The notes under the pieces were generated by a model, which was given only the letters and a program-made list of their open reading frames with translations, had not been told where the DNA came from and made no database searches. From Haliscomenobacter sp041740695 (GTDB lineage: Bacteria; Bacteroidota; Bacteroidia; Chitinophagales; Saprospiraceae), in contig NZ_JBGSLK010000015.1 of NCBI RefSeq assembly GCF_041740695.1, positions 22,670-86,669 of the forward strand: DNA of 64,000 bases. Direction: 5' to 3'. This document shows, one piece after another, positions 27,734-36,308 of the stretch. Numbering within the stretch: position 1 is the first letter of the stretch; each line of letters opens with the position of its first letter. The translations under genes and the position numbers were made by a program.

Positions 27734-27846
27734 GACTCGCTATTGCTTCTTTCAAAAAAAACCAGAATATTTGGAACATCAATTGCTTTCCTTTATTACA
27801 ATTTCCAACTGCAACCTTTTATTAAACAATTTCCATTTGCACTCAA

Positions 27847-27862
27847 CCTGTTTGCAAACAGG
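27847..27862. promoter_or_regulatory. 16-bp perfect palindrome, possible operator
   Basis: CCTGTTTGCAAACAGG is fully self-complementary and lies 32 bp before the start of the helical-repeat protein gene, where an operator would be expected. No regulator is adjacent. Confidence 0.4.
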
Positions 27863-27894
27863 CATTTCTCCGTTCGTTCAACAATGAGGGTATT

Positions 27895-29409
27895 ATGGAA
27901 ATCATTCAGGATTTGGTTGATCTGGTCAGCCGCAACAAACTCAAATCCATTGAATTGCTAGGGCAAGCCGAGCAAGGCCGCGTTTCAATGGTCAACAGCC
28001 TTTATGTAAAAATTGCTTCGCGGGAGTTCAGCACCGATGAAGAAGCGGCCCAGTACTACTTTAGTGCTGCCCCTAGCGATCACGCCTACCGCAAACTCAA
28101 AAACCAGCTCAAAAACCGCCTGGTCAACGCGATTTTTTTCATCGACGTCAAACAAGCGGGTTATTCCGACTGGGATCGGGCTTACATCAGTTGTTGTAAG
28201 GAATGGGCCGCCGTAAAAATTCTGCTCAATCGGGGAGCGAGCAAGGTAGCCGTTGATTTGGCGCTCAAAATTTTCAAACGCGCTCAATACTACCAATTTT
28301 CCGAATTGCTGGTCAACATCAGCAAAATCCTGCGCCTGTATTATTCTACTCGCCAGCCCGATGCCCGCAAACTGAAATATTACGACGAATTGCACGGCCA
28401 ATACGTCCAGCTCTGGCAAAGTGAAAACCTGGCCGAAGACCTGTACATCCGCTTGGTGTACAGTCATTTATTTGATCAAAATGCATCAACTGAAGCCTCT
28501 CCAGCACGGGCCTATTACGAGCAATTGGCCCCTTTGCAGGAGCAGCACCGTTCTTACCATTTTTTGCGCCACGTGTATTTGCTCAAAGTAGCCGCATTGA
28601 TGGGCGAAGTCAATTACGAAGAGGCGGCGCAAGCTTGCGATGAGGCTTTGGCCGCATTGAAGGCGATTGAATTTGTGCCCAAAGCGGCTTTTTTGACTTT
28701 TTTGTACCAAAAACTGGTTTGTTTCATTCAGCTCAAAGATTACCCTGCCGGACGGGAAGTAGTGGAAAAAGCACTGGATCTGGAAAAAGAGGGAGCTTAC
28801 AATTGGTTCAAAAACCGCGAGTTGTGCCTGATCCTGGCCTTACACACCCACAATTATACGGAGGCATATCAGGTTTGGCAATACGCCACCAATCATCCCC
28901 TGTTCACGGCCCTAGGCAAACGGGCCATGGAAAAATGGAAAATTTATGAAGCCTGGTTGGAGTACCTGCTGTTCATTGGCAAACTCAATTCCAACGCAAC
29001 GGAAACGTCTCGCAAATTTCGACTCAACAAGTTTCTCAACGAAGTTCCCATTTTTTCCAAAGACAAACGGGGCATGAACATCCCCATTTTGATTATCCAA
29101 ATTCTATTCCTCATTGCTCAAAAACGCCACGACGCCGTGATCAGCCGTATGGAAGCCATCGAGCGGTATTGCAGCCGCTACCTGAAACAGGATGAAAATT
29201 ACCGCTGTAATGTGTTCATTCGGCTGTTGTTGCAAATTCCCAAAGCGCATTTTCATCCACAAACGGTGTTGCCACGGGCGGAGCGCTATTTGAAATTGTT
29301 GGAGCAATATCCGTTGCAGATGAACCCGCAAGGGTACGAGGTGGAGGTGATTCCGTTTGAAGAGTTGTGGGGCATGGTGTGGGGGAGTTTGGGGAAAAGA
29401 CGGGGGTAG
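27895..29409 (+). CDS. Helical-repeat (TPR-like) protein of unknown function
   Basis: 504 residues, no signal peptide and no membrane helices, so cytoplasmic. The sequence is almost all amphipathic helix with TPR-like pairs: YYEQLAPLQEQHRSYHFLRH, NYEEAAQACDEALAALKAIE, DYPAGREVVEKALDLEKEGA, HNYTEAYQVWQYATNHPLF. The first ~100 residues (MEIIQDLVDLVSRNKLKSIE; then YRKLKNQLKNRLVNAIFFID) look like a conserved head domain. Proteins of this layout are common in Saprospiria as far as I recall, but no function is known. The start at 27895 follows a palindrome and a candidate small RNA. The end reads GKRRG just before the small palindromic element at 29565. Confidence 0.75.
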   Translation: MEIIQDLVDLVSRNKLKSIELLGQAEQGRVSMVNSLYVKIASREFSTDEEAAQYYFSAAPSDHAYRKLKNQLKNRLVNAIFFIDVKQAGYSDWDRAYISCCKEWAAVKILLNRGASKVAVDLALKIFKRAQYYQFSELLVNISKILRLYYSTRQPDARKLKYYDELHGQYVQLWQSENLAEDLYIRLVYSHLFDQNASTEASPARAYYEQLAPLQEQHRSYHFLRHVYLLKVAALMGEVNYEEAAQACDEALAALKAIEFVPKAAFLTFLYQKLVCFIQLKDYPAGREVVEKALDLEKEGAYNWFKNRELCLILALHTHNYTEAYQVWQYATNHPLFTALGKRAMEKWKIYEAWLEYLLFIGKLNSNATETSRKFRLNKFLNEVPIFSKDKRGMNIPILIIQILFLIAQKRHDAVISRMEAIERYCSRYLKQDENYRCNVFIRLLLQIPKAHFHPQTVLPRAERYLKLLEQYPLQMNPQGYEVEVIPFEELWGMVWGSLGKRRG

Positions 29410-29564
29410 GGTTAGGTGGTAGAAACTAGCATAGCGGCTTCGAGTACCCACTCGCTCTATTTCATTGAGCCCCTAAGAGGTACAAAGGGCATCCTCGACT
29501 TCACAAAGATCTCAAAAGAATATCTCCTAACGCCAAAACTCCTTAGCTTTGAGAACCATCATTT

Positions 29565-29674
29565 GAGTGTACGACAAAATCGGGGCAACGCACCGTAGAG
29601 ACGCACGGCCGTGCGTCTCTACAATTCGGCATCACCCGTCATGTTTTACGTTGCCCCGATTTTGTCATGCACTC
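29565..29674. mobile_element. 110-bp MITE-like palindromic element
   Basis: Terminal inverted repeats of 26 bp with two mismatches (29565-29590 and 29649-29674; the inner 18 bp, GACAAAATCGGGGCAACG, is exact) surround a 28-bp perfect palindrome at 29595-29622 (half: GTAGAGACGCACGG). The 10-bp direct repeat CATCATTTGA overlaps the left end (29557-29566) and follows the right end (29676-29685), which could be a target duplication. It has no coding capacity and lies between the helical-repeat gene and the GH95 gene. Confidence 0.7.
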
Positions 29675-29710
29675 CCATCATTTGAAGGCCCTTCAAAACC
29701 AAAAAACACC

Positions 29711-32143
29711 ATGCGTCACAAGCTGATCCACCTTCTGCTCCTGTTATGCGCTACGCCCAGCATAGCCCAAAACCCCGATCAATTCAACCCCGCCACCACC
29801 CTGTACTACACCGCCCCGGCCCAAAAATGGGAAGAAGCCCTGCCCATCGGCAATGGCCGCATTGGAGCGATGGTTTTTGGCAAAAACGGCGAAGAGCGCA
29901 TCCAGCTCAACGAAGAAACCTATTGGACGGGTGGCCCCTACTCCACCGTAGTGAAGAACGGCGCGGCCGTTTTACCCGAAATCCAGCAACTCGTTTTTGC
30001 GGGCAAAATGCTCAAGGCGCACAACCTCTTTGGCCGTCGCCTGATGGGCTACCCGGTGGAGCAACAGAAATACCAGAGTCTGGCCAATTTGCACCTCTTT
30101 TTTCCTGAAAACGGAGCCATGAGCGAGTACAAACGTTGGTTGGATTTACAAACGGGCATCAGCGGCGTTTCCTACCGGATTGGAGAGGTGACTTACCGCC
30201 GCGAAGCCTTTGTTTCGGCCCCCGATCAGGTGATGGTGTTGCGCATTACGGCCAGCGACCAAAAGATCAGCTTCAAAGCCAACCTGCGCGGCGTGCGCAA
30301 CCCCGCCCATTCCAATTACGGCACCGATTATTTCACGATGGATCCTAATGGCCAGGATGGCCTGCTGCTCAAAGGCCGATCCTCCGATTACCTCGGGATT
30401 GATGGACAAATCCGCTTCGAAGCCCAACTCAAAGTCGTAGCCGAAGGTGGCACCGTACGCACCGACGATGCCGACCTCTGGGTAGAAAATGCCCAGTCGG
30501 TTACCCTCTACTTTAGCGCCGCCACCAATTTTGTCAATTACCACGACGTCAGCGCCGACCCACATGCCAAGGTAGAAGCGGTGTGGAAAAACCTGCAAGG
30601 CAAAACTTACGCCCAAATCCAGGCCGCCGCCCTCAAAGACCACCAGCAATACTTCCAAAGAAGCAACCTGCAACTGGAAAACACCCAGCAATCCTTTTTG
30701 CCCACCAACGAGCGCATGGTCAGCATTCAAACGGCACCCGATCCCAGTCTGGCCGCCCTCTGCTATCATTTTGGGCGCTACCTCCTGATCGCCTCCTCCC
30801 GCCCGGGCACCCAACCCGCTAACCTACAAGGCATCTGGAACAACGACATGAATCCCGCCTGGGACTCCAAATACACCACCAACATCAACACCGAAATGAA
30901 CTACTGGCCCGTCGAAACGGGCAACCTCAGCGAGTGTGTCATGCCGCTCGTCCAAATGGTCAAAGAACTGGTGGATCAAGGCACGCAGGTAGCCCGCGAA
31001 CACTACGGCTGCCGAGGCTGGGTTTTTCACCAAAACACTGACCTCTGGCGCGTCGCTGCTCCGATGGACGGCCCCACTTGGGGTACTTTCACCACGGGCG
31101 GTGCCTGGCTCTGTACCCACTTGTGGGAGCATTACCTGTTCACCCAGGATCGGGAGTATTTGCGGGAGGTGTATCCACTGCTACAAGGTTCGGTGCAGTT
31201 TTTTATGGATTTTTTGGTGGAAACGCCGGATCATAAGTGGCTGGTGACCAACCCTTCAACCTCGCCTGAAAACTTTCCGGCCAGCCCCGGCAATCAACCT
31301 TATTACGATGAAGTAACGGGGATGATCTTACCTGGCACCACCATTTGTTATGGCTCTTCGATCGACATGCAAATTTTGGCTGACCTGTTTGGGTACTACA
31401 CGGAAGCAGCCGCAGTTTTACAAGTAGATGCCGAATTTGCCGCCCAAGTCGCCGCTGCCCGCAAACGCCTCCCGCCACCTCAAATTGGCAAAGATGGGGC
31501 TTTGCAGGAATGGACTGAAGACTGGGGGCAATTGGAAAAAGCCCACCGCCATTATTCTCATTTGTACGGGCTTTACCCCGGCAAAGTGATTTCGAGCTGG
31601 CGTACTCCGCAGTTGGTAGAACCTGTCAAAAAAGTGCTGGAGCAACGTGGCGACGAAGCTTCCGGTTGGTCGCGGGCCTGGAAAATGTGCCTTTGGGCCA
31701 GGTTGTACGATGGCAATCGTTTGGAAAAAATCTTCAAGGGATACCTGAAAGACCAGGCTTACCCACAGCTTTTTGCCAAATGTTACACCCCCATGCAGGT
31801 GGACGGGTCTTTTGGCGTTGCTGCTGGCGTGGTGGAGGCCCTGGTGCAATCCCACGAAGGGCGGATTCACCTCCTGCCCGCCTTGCCTACGGCCTGGGCG
31901 AGTGGGCGGATGGAAGGGGTATGCGCCCGTGGCGGTTTCCAATTGGATTTTAGCTGGCAGAATGGGAAGGTACAGGAATTGCAGGTTTTGTCGAAAGCGG
32001 GTCTGGAGTGTCGGCTGCTGCCGGGTGGAGGTGCTTTTCAGGTGACTCAAAATGGGAAAAAAATCAAGAGTAAGGCACTAGAAGATGGGGCTTTGAGTTT
32101 CCTTACTGAAAAAGGAAAGACTTATGTGGTAAAGCCAATGTGA
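29711..32143 (+). CDS. Glycoside hydrolase family 95 (alpha-L-fucosidase type)
   Basis: 810 residues from the ATG at 29711, signal peptide MRHKLIHLLLLLCATPSIAQ; the frame upstream comes from the palindromic element and is discarded. The GH95 N-terminal beta domain begins EEALPIGNGRIGAMVFG and LNEETYWTGGPY. The (alpha/alpha)6 catalytic part includes NNDMNPAWDSKYTTNIN and EMNYWPVETGNL (catalytic Asn residues in GH95), DWGQLEKAHRHYSHLYGLYP and the C-terminal QVDGSFGVAAGVVEAL. It is an inverting exo-hydrolase, typically releasing alpha-1,2-L-fucose and in some members L-galactose from glycans. It probably acts in the periplasm. No SusC/SusD pair is nearby, so it is not part of a canonical polysaccharide utilisation locus here. 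Confidence 0.95.
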   Translation: MRHKLIHLLLLLCATPSIAQNPDQFNPATTLYYTAPAQKWEEALPIGNGRIGAMVFGKNGEERIQLNEETYWTGGPYSTVVKNGAAVLPEIQQLVFAGKMLKAHNLFGRRLMGYPVEQQKYQSLANLHLFFPENGAMSEYKRWLDLQTGISGVSYRIGEVTYRREAFVSAPDQVMVLRITASDQKISFKANLRGVRNPAHSNYGTDYFTMDPNGQDGLLLKGRSSDYLGIDGQIRFEAQLKVVAEGGTVRTDDADLWVENAQSVTLYFSAATNFVNYHDVSADPHAKVEAVWKNLQGKTYAQIQAAALKDHQQYFQRSNLQLENTQQSFLPTNERMVSIQTAPDPSLAALCYHFGRYLLIASSRPGTQPANLQGIWNNDMNPAWDSKYTTNINTEMNYWPVETGNLSECVMPLVQMVKELVDQGTQVAREHYGCRGWVFHQNTDLWRVAAPMDGPTWGTFTTGGAWLCTHLWEHYLFTQDREYLREVYPLLQGSVQFFMDFLVETPDHKWLVTNPSTSPENFPASPGNQPYYDEVTGMILPGTTICYGSSIDMQILADLFGYYTEAAAVLQVDAEFAAQVAAARKRLPPPQIGKDGALQEWTEDWGQLEKAHRHYSHLYGLYPGKVISSWRTPQLVEPVKKVLEQRGDEASGWSRAWKMCLWARLYDGNRLEKIFKGYLKDQAYPQLFAKCYTPMQVDGSFGVAAGVVEALVQSHEGRIHLLPALPTAWASGRMEGVCARGGFQLDFSWQNGKVQELQVLSKAGLECRLLPGGGAFQVTQNGKKIKSKALEDGALSFLTEKGKTYVVKPM

Positions 32144-32193
32144 TATTTATAGAGCTAAGATGATTGTTTTGAAAACCAAAGCGACACATATTT

Positions 32194-32292
32194 ATCACAA
32201 AGGGGAAAAAAGAGGACACGAAGGACACAAAGTTAGACGTTGACGATGCGTCGCTTTGTGTCCTTTGTGCCCTCTTTTTTTCCCTTTGTGAT
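32194..32292. repeat. CACAAAGG-type hairpin element, copy 2
   Basis: Begins ATCACAAAGGGG (32194) and ends CCCTTTGTGAT (32292). A roughly 40-bp imperfect stem contains the perfect core AAGGACACAAAG (32221-32232) with complement at 32254-32265. The loop side shares GTTAGACGTTGACGA with copy 1 at 16.8 kb, in the opposite orientation. It lies between the convergent GH95 and dienelactone hydrolase-like genes. Confidence 0.88.
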
Positions 32293-32332
32293 AAAAAAAT
32301 GCCGCTTGGTAATGTTCTTACTCTTTGAGTTC

Positions 32333-33211
32333 TTACACCCCAAATTTCTGCTTCAAATACCCAATAGCCATCCCATAGGCCTCTTTCGACAGCGTCTCAT
32401 CGTATTTGGGATTACTTGGATTGGAGAAGCCATGTACGCCAGGGAAAATTTTGTAAGTCAAATTTTTACCCGCCGTTTTCATATTGGCAGCAAAGTCTTC
32501 GATGACTTTTTTGGAGATGTATTCTTCGGTTGCAAAAAGGCCCAACACATCGGTGTTCAAGGTTTTGAGTTTTTCTACATCCTGCACGGGCATGCCGTAG
32601 TACATCACGGAACCAACCGTTTGTTTGCCTCCCAGGATAGCCGACTTCAAGGACCAGCCGCCACCAAAGCACCAGCCTACATTGGCTACTTTGGCTTTTT
32701 TGCCCGCCATCATCATGGCACCTTTAACGATGCTTTCCAGGCGAGCTTCCTGCACGCCGCGCATGAAAGCACCAGCCTCTTTAGGATCGGCAGTAACTTT
32801 ACCATCGTACATGTCCAGCGCAATCACATTGACTGAGCCACCCAAGTCGGTGTAAAAAATGTCCGATTGGCGCTTGATGTAATCGTTCAAGCCCCACCAT
32901 TCCTGGTACACAAACAACCACTTGTTCGACTTCTTTTTGGCTTTGATGATGTAACCAGTGGCGGTTTGTCCATCGGGTGTTTTGAAGCTGACGTTGCTGC
33001 CCATTTCGGCATAATCCAGTGGCAGTGGTGCCGGGTGCAGTGCCACAAATTTAGGGTCATCAACAAAAGCGGCCATTCCGTCGCCAGTGCTGTGGCACAT
33101 CGGCATTGGGGCCTCCATTGGATGAAGCAAGGCTACCCGGCGCTGCATGGGTTGAAACACCGTCAGCAAACTCATGATAACCGAGAGGGAGGAGAGGATG
33201 AAGTAGTTCAT
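32333..33211 (-). CDS. Dienelactone hydrolase family protein
   Basis: 292 residues with an N-terminal signal-like helix (MNYFILSSLSVIMSLLTVFQ). The alpha/beta-hydrolase fold of the DLH family is clear: QEWWGLNDYIKRQSD (the E that primes the nucleophile, ~104), GWCFGGGWS with nucleophile C181, and GVHGFSNPSN with catalytic H260. The third triad position, normally Asp in an FG-x-x-D block, reads FATEEYIS, so a Glu seems to stand in. The physiological substrate is unknown; many DLH-like proteins in Bacteroidota are of unknown specificity. It begins 10 bp from the GTGAAAA-type inverted repeat, and its 3' end faces the GH95 gene across another hairpin element. Confidence 0.88.
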   Translation of the reverse strand: MNYFILSSLSVIMSLLTVFQPMQRRVALLHPMEAPMPMCHSTGDGMAAFVDDPKFVALHPAPLPLDYAEMGSNVSFKTPDGQTATGYIIKAKKKSNKWLFVYQEWWGLNDYIKRQSDIFYTDLGGSVNVIALDMYDGKVTADPKEAGAFMRGVQEARLESIVKGAMMMAGKKAKVANVGWCFGGGWSLKSAILGGKQTVGSVMYYGMPVQDVEKLKTLNTDVLGLFATEEYISKKVIEDFAANMKTAGKNLTYKIFPGVHGFSNPSNPKYDETLSKEAYGMAIGYLKQKFGV

Positions 33212-33220
33212 AATATTTTT

Positions 33221-33361
33221 TTAGTGAAAAGTTAATAGTGAAAAGTGAAAAGTAATACAGCATTTGCGTTCCACCATATACCTGTTTCGCGAAACACTAA
33301 ATTTAGGCTATGGTTCATCTTACTTTGCGCTATTCACTTTTCACTATTCACTTTTCACTAA
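33221..33361. repeat. GTGAAAA heptamer inverted repeat, copy 1
   Basis: 29-bp arms with one mismatch: 33221-33249 (begins TTAGTGAAAAGT) and 33333-33361, each built from GTGAAAA-like heptamers. The 83-nt loop holds the perfect palindrome TGTTTCGCGAAACA (33283-33296). The right arm overlaps the last codons of the next T9SS gene; the left arm ends just before the DLH gene start. The same heptamer recurs at 39.4 kb. Confidence 0.88.
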
Positions 33362-34558
33362 CAAAAAACTTCCACTGCTGCGAATCAAAGAACGTTGATC
33401 CAACAAGTGGTAAAAATAAGTGCCATTGTTCAGGGTTGGCTTGAGTTGGATGCGCTGTTTGACCTGGCCACTTGGCGCACTGATGCGCTCCAAACCGACC
33501 ATTTGCCCTTGCGTGTTGTAAATCAGGACGTCCCAATCGGCGGCTTCGGTTTTGTCAAATTCCAGGTAGAATTCGCCGAGGCTGGGATTGGGGTACAATT
33601 TGGTTTGCACCGATAGTTCTTTTACATCTGGCAAATCCGTCACCAGGCCACGCACCGGATTGATGCTACGGGTAACCCGAGCCAAGGTGTCATTGCGCAC
33701 GGCGGCACTCAGGATAGCAGTGGCAAAACGGGCGCCGTAAAAGCTATAGGTAGTACTTCTGCGTAAGGCATTTTGCTCTAAGTCCAGTGCAGTGAGCAAC
33801 AAGCCCGGGGCGGGTGTTCCGGAGAGGTAAAAACTATCTCGGGATAATTCAGCCGTTTCGACCAAAAGCACCGCAAAATCCAGGGCACTGCCACCTTTGG
33901 GGTTGCGCATGCGCAAGGTGCCCCAGCCAATGGTAGAGTCGCGTTTGAATTCGTTGGTGACCACTTGTCCAGGCGCACGGTTCAAGCCCACTAGCGCAAC
34001 CGTCAATTGGAAATTGATCACGTTGCGGTAACTCCAGGTATGTTTGCTCGTAGCCGTGAGCGGGAATTTGTAGTAATAAAGTGGGTTGCTGGTGTAATTG
34101 TCCACTTTAGGGAACAACACGACAGAATCGGTAGGAAAACCCGTAAAACTTTGCAAAGGGAATCGCCCTCCCGCAAAAAGGGTACCCTGAATGGAGTACC
34201 CATCATCGCCGTAACGCTCAAACTGATAATTGTCGGTAACCCGAAAAGGACCAAAGCTATATGTCGCGATGTAGGCACCAGTGGAATTGGGAAAATCAAA
34301 TGGGGCCAACTGTGGACCGAATACTGAGGTCACAAAACGTGCGGGGGACACGGTAGAATCCTGAAGGTTGGAATAATCCCAAAACTGGTTGTTCCCACCT
34401 TGCGGCAATTGGAATCCCACGCGCTGCATCCCCTGGGTGAGGATGGTATCGACCCGATTGCTCGAAACCGTAAAATCGTTGCGCGTCAAGGAAATTTGGG
34501 CTTGGATGCTGCTCAGCAAACAAGTGAAACAAAGGCTTAAGTAAAGTTTTTGGGTCAT
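33344..34558 (-). CDS. T9SS-secreted protein of unknown function
   Basis: 404 residues from the ATG at 34558, signal peptide MTQKLYLSLCFTCLLSSIQA. An upstream in-frame extension runs through a hairpin and is rejected. The body is beta-rich (FWDYSNLQDSTVSPARFVTS, DNYQFERYGDDGYSIQGTLF) with no recognised domain. It ends with a T9SS type A sorting domain (LYPNPSLGEFYLEF, IYNTQGQMV, NNGTYFYHLL). The final VKSE codons are formed by the arm of the GTGAAAA repeat, so the repeat has supplied the stop codon. It lies 61 bp downstream of htrA on the same strand with a hairpin in between. Confidence 0.85.
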   Translation of the reverse strand: MTQKLYLSLCFTCLLSSIQAQISLTRNDFTVSSNRVDTILTQGMQRVGFQLPQGGNNQFWDYSNLQDSTVSPARFVTSVFGPQLAPFDFPNSTGAYIATYSFGPFRVTDNYQFERYGDDGYSIQGTLFAGGRFPLQSFTGFPTDSVVLFPKVDNYTSNPLYYYKFPLTATSKHTWSYRNVINFQLTVALVGLNRAPGQVVTNEFKRDSTIGWGTLRMRNPKGGSALDFAVLLVETAELSRDSFYLSGTPAPGLLLTALDLEQNALRRSTTYSFYGARFATAILSAAVRNDTLARVTRSINPVRGLVTDLPDVKELSVQTKLYPNPSLGEFYLEFDKTEAADWDVLIYNTQGQMVGLERISAPSGQVKQRIQLKPTLNNGTYFYHLLDQRSLIRSSGSFLLVKSE

Positions 34559-34571
34559 GTTGGATGGTATT

Positions 34572-34604
34572 AGACCATATGAGCACCATGTACCCATATG
34601 GTCT
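34572..34604. terminator. Hairpin between htrA and the T9SS gene
   Basis: AGACCATATG (34572-34581) and CATATGGTCT (34595-34604), 13-nt loop. It lies between the HtrA-like stop codon and the next start on the minus strand. There is no T run, so it may be an attenuator or operator instead. Confidence 0.4.
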
Positions 34605-34619
34605 CTTAAGTGTGATGGA

Positions 34620-36080
34620 TTATTTTGCGTGAAAAACATAAAAATAGGGTTCATCTACGTTTTCGTACACCCCTTTCAATTTCACTTCTTTTCCTGCCTT
34701 TTGTAGTGCGTTCACCAAATCAATTTCGGTCGAAACGCTAATGCCATTGACTTCGGTGATGATAAAATTGGGCTTGAGGTTGGTGCGATCAATGGTACTG
34801 CCCCGCAATACGCTGGTTACTTTTATGCCATTTTCCAATTTTGAAATTTTGCGCTCACGAGCATTCAAAGGGCGGACTTCCATGCCGAGTTTTTGCAAAT
34901 ACTTCAAATCATCTCCCTTCACGATACTGGTGCGGTTGCTGCGGTTTTTGAGGGTTACTTTTGCCACGGCTTTTTTGCCATTGCGGACGTATTCCACTTT
35001 GAGCACATTGCCTGGAGAGTAACGGCCTACTTGCTCCTGTAATTCGGGCATGGTGGCGGTTTTTACCCCATTTACCCGCAAGATGACGTCGTCTCTGCGC
35101 AAGCCAGCATCAGCGGCACCACTACCCGGCGTTACGCCCGTAATGTGTACCCCTTCGACGTTGTTGAGTCCCAGGTCCTTGGCCAGTTCGCTGTTGACGT
35201 CTTCAATTCGGATGCCAATGAGCCCCCGTTGTACAATGCCGTAATTTTTTAAGTCACCGATGACCTTGCGTACCAGGTTAGCAGGTACGGCAAAAGAGTA
35301 GCCTTCGTATTGGCCGGATTGGGTCAAAATGGCAGTATTGATGCCAATGAGTTCCCCTTCTGTATTGACCAAAGCGCCCCCGCTGTTGCCGGGATTAACG
35401 GCAGCATCGGTTTGAATAAACGATTCGATTTTATCCTGGGCATCCAGCACATCAATGCTACGGCCTTTTGCACTTACGATGCCCGCGGTCACTGTAGATT
35501 CCAGGTCAAAAGGGTTGCCTACGGCCAGAACCCACTCCCCTACTTGCACCGAATCGGAATTGCCAAAGCTCAAAAATGGTAGGTTGTCCGCTTCTACTTT
35601 AATCAGCGCCAAATCAGTGGAAGGGTCGCTGCCAATCAAAGTAGCTTTCAGTTCCCGATGGTTGCTGAACGAAACGCTGATTTTATCCCCATCGGCCACC
35701 ACGTGGTGGTTGGTTACGATATAGCCGTCTTTGGAAATGATCACCCCCGAACCAGAAGCACCCCTTTGCGGCTGACGCTCGCGACCAAAGAGATCGTCAA
35801 AAGAAAGGCCACGATCACCGGAACTGATGCTTTGAATATTGACCACTCCTGGCGTGGCAATGCCTGCGGCTTTGGTGAATTCGGTCGGTGCTGCCGAGAG
35901 TGCTCTGGCGGAACCACCTGTGGTAATGCCATCTCTGGCTACACTGCGCGATTGGTACAATGCATCACCAGGCTCGCGGACAATGACTTCACGGGGTTTT
36001 TCCAATAAGCGATAAATGGCCACAGCCAACAAGGCGCTACACAGTGAAGCAAGTACAGTCGGAAGATATTTTTTCAACAT
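34620..36080 (-). CDS. HtrA/DegP-family periplasmic serine protease
   Basis: 486 residues. An N-terminal anchor or signal (MLKKYLPTVLASLCSALLAV) is followed by a trypsin-like domain with the complete triad: H126 (TNHHVV), D156 (STDLAL) and S233 (NPGNSGGAL). Two PDZ domains follow (~290-370 and ~395-480; GVHITGVTPGSGAADAGLRR and a shorter second one). This is the DegP/DegQ layout: a protease and chaperone that degrades misfolded envelope proteins. It matters for a cell exporting many large T9SS proteins (inference). Its upstream region holds the second copy of the 117-bp palindromic element. Confidence 0.95.
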   Translation of the reverse strand: MLKKYLPTVLASLCSALLAVAIYRLLEKPREVIVREPGDALYQSRSVARDGITTGGSARALSAAPTEFTKAAGIATPGVVNIQSISSGDRGLSFDDLFGRERQPQRGASGSGVIISKDGYIVTNHHVVADGDKISVSFSNHRELKATLIGSDPSTDLALIKVEADNLPFLSFGNSDSVQVGEWVLAVGNPFDLESTVTAGIVSAKGRSIDVLDAQDKIESFIQTDAAVNPGNSGGALVNTEGELIGINTAILTQSGQYEGYSFAVPANLVRKVIGDLKNYGIVQRGLIGIRIEDVNSELAKDLGLNNVEGVHITGVTPGSGAADAGLRRDDVILRVNGVKTATMPELQEQVGRYSPGNVLKVEYVRNGKKAVAKVTLKNRSNRTSIVKGDDLKYLQKLGMEVRPLNARERKISKLENGIKVTSVLRGSTIDRTNLKPNFIITEVNGISVSTEIDLVNALQKAGKEVKLKGVYENVDEPYFYVFHAK

Positions 36081-36095
36081 GTGGTGATTTTATAA

Positions 36096-36211
36096 GGGGC
36101 GATAAAAAAATAAGTGTTTATTTTGCCACAGGATTAGATAATTAAACGGTTCATTTTAAGTTTTTTAGCTAATCCTGTGGCCTAAAAAAAATGAACACTT
36201 ATTTTTGCCCC
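36096..36211. repeat. 116-bp palindromic dispersed element, family B copy 2
   Basis: GGGGC...GCCCC ends and an inner stem GCCACAGGATTAG (36125-36137) pairing with 36169-36181, matching the copy at 21589-21705 (GCCAAAGGATTAG) in order and spacing. The outer arms again carry AATAAGTG and TTCATTTT motifs. It lies between the divergent starts of htrA and dapF, as copy 1 lies between divergent genes. Confidence 0.9.
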
Positions 36212-36308
36212 ACTATTAAGGTGGCTATACTTCGCAAAATCTAACATTTTAGCAACTTTTGCAACTTTTACAAAACATAGTACCTTATAAAGGAACGAGA
36301 AAAAATAA

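Noticed and set aside
29595..29622. The 28-bp palindrome as a CRISPR repeat or att site
   Set aside because: It occurs once here, has no array, and is better explained as the centre of a small palindromic element.
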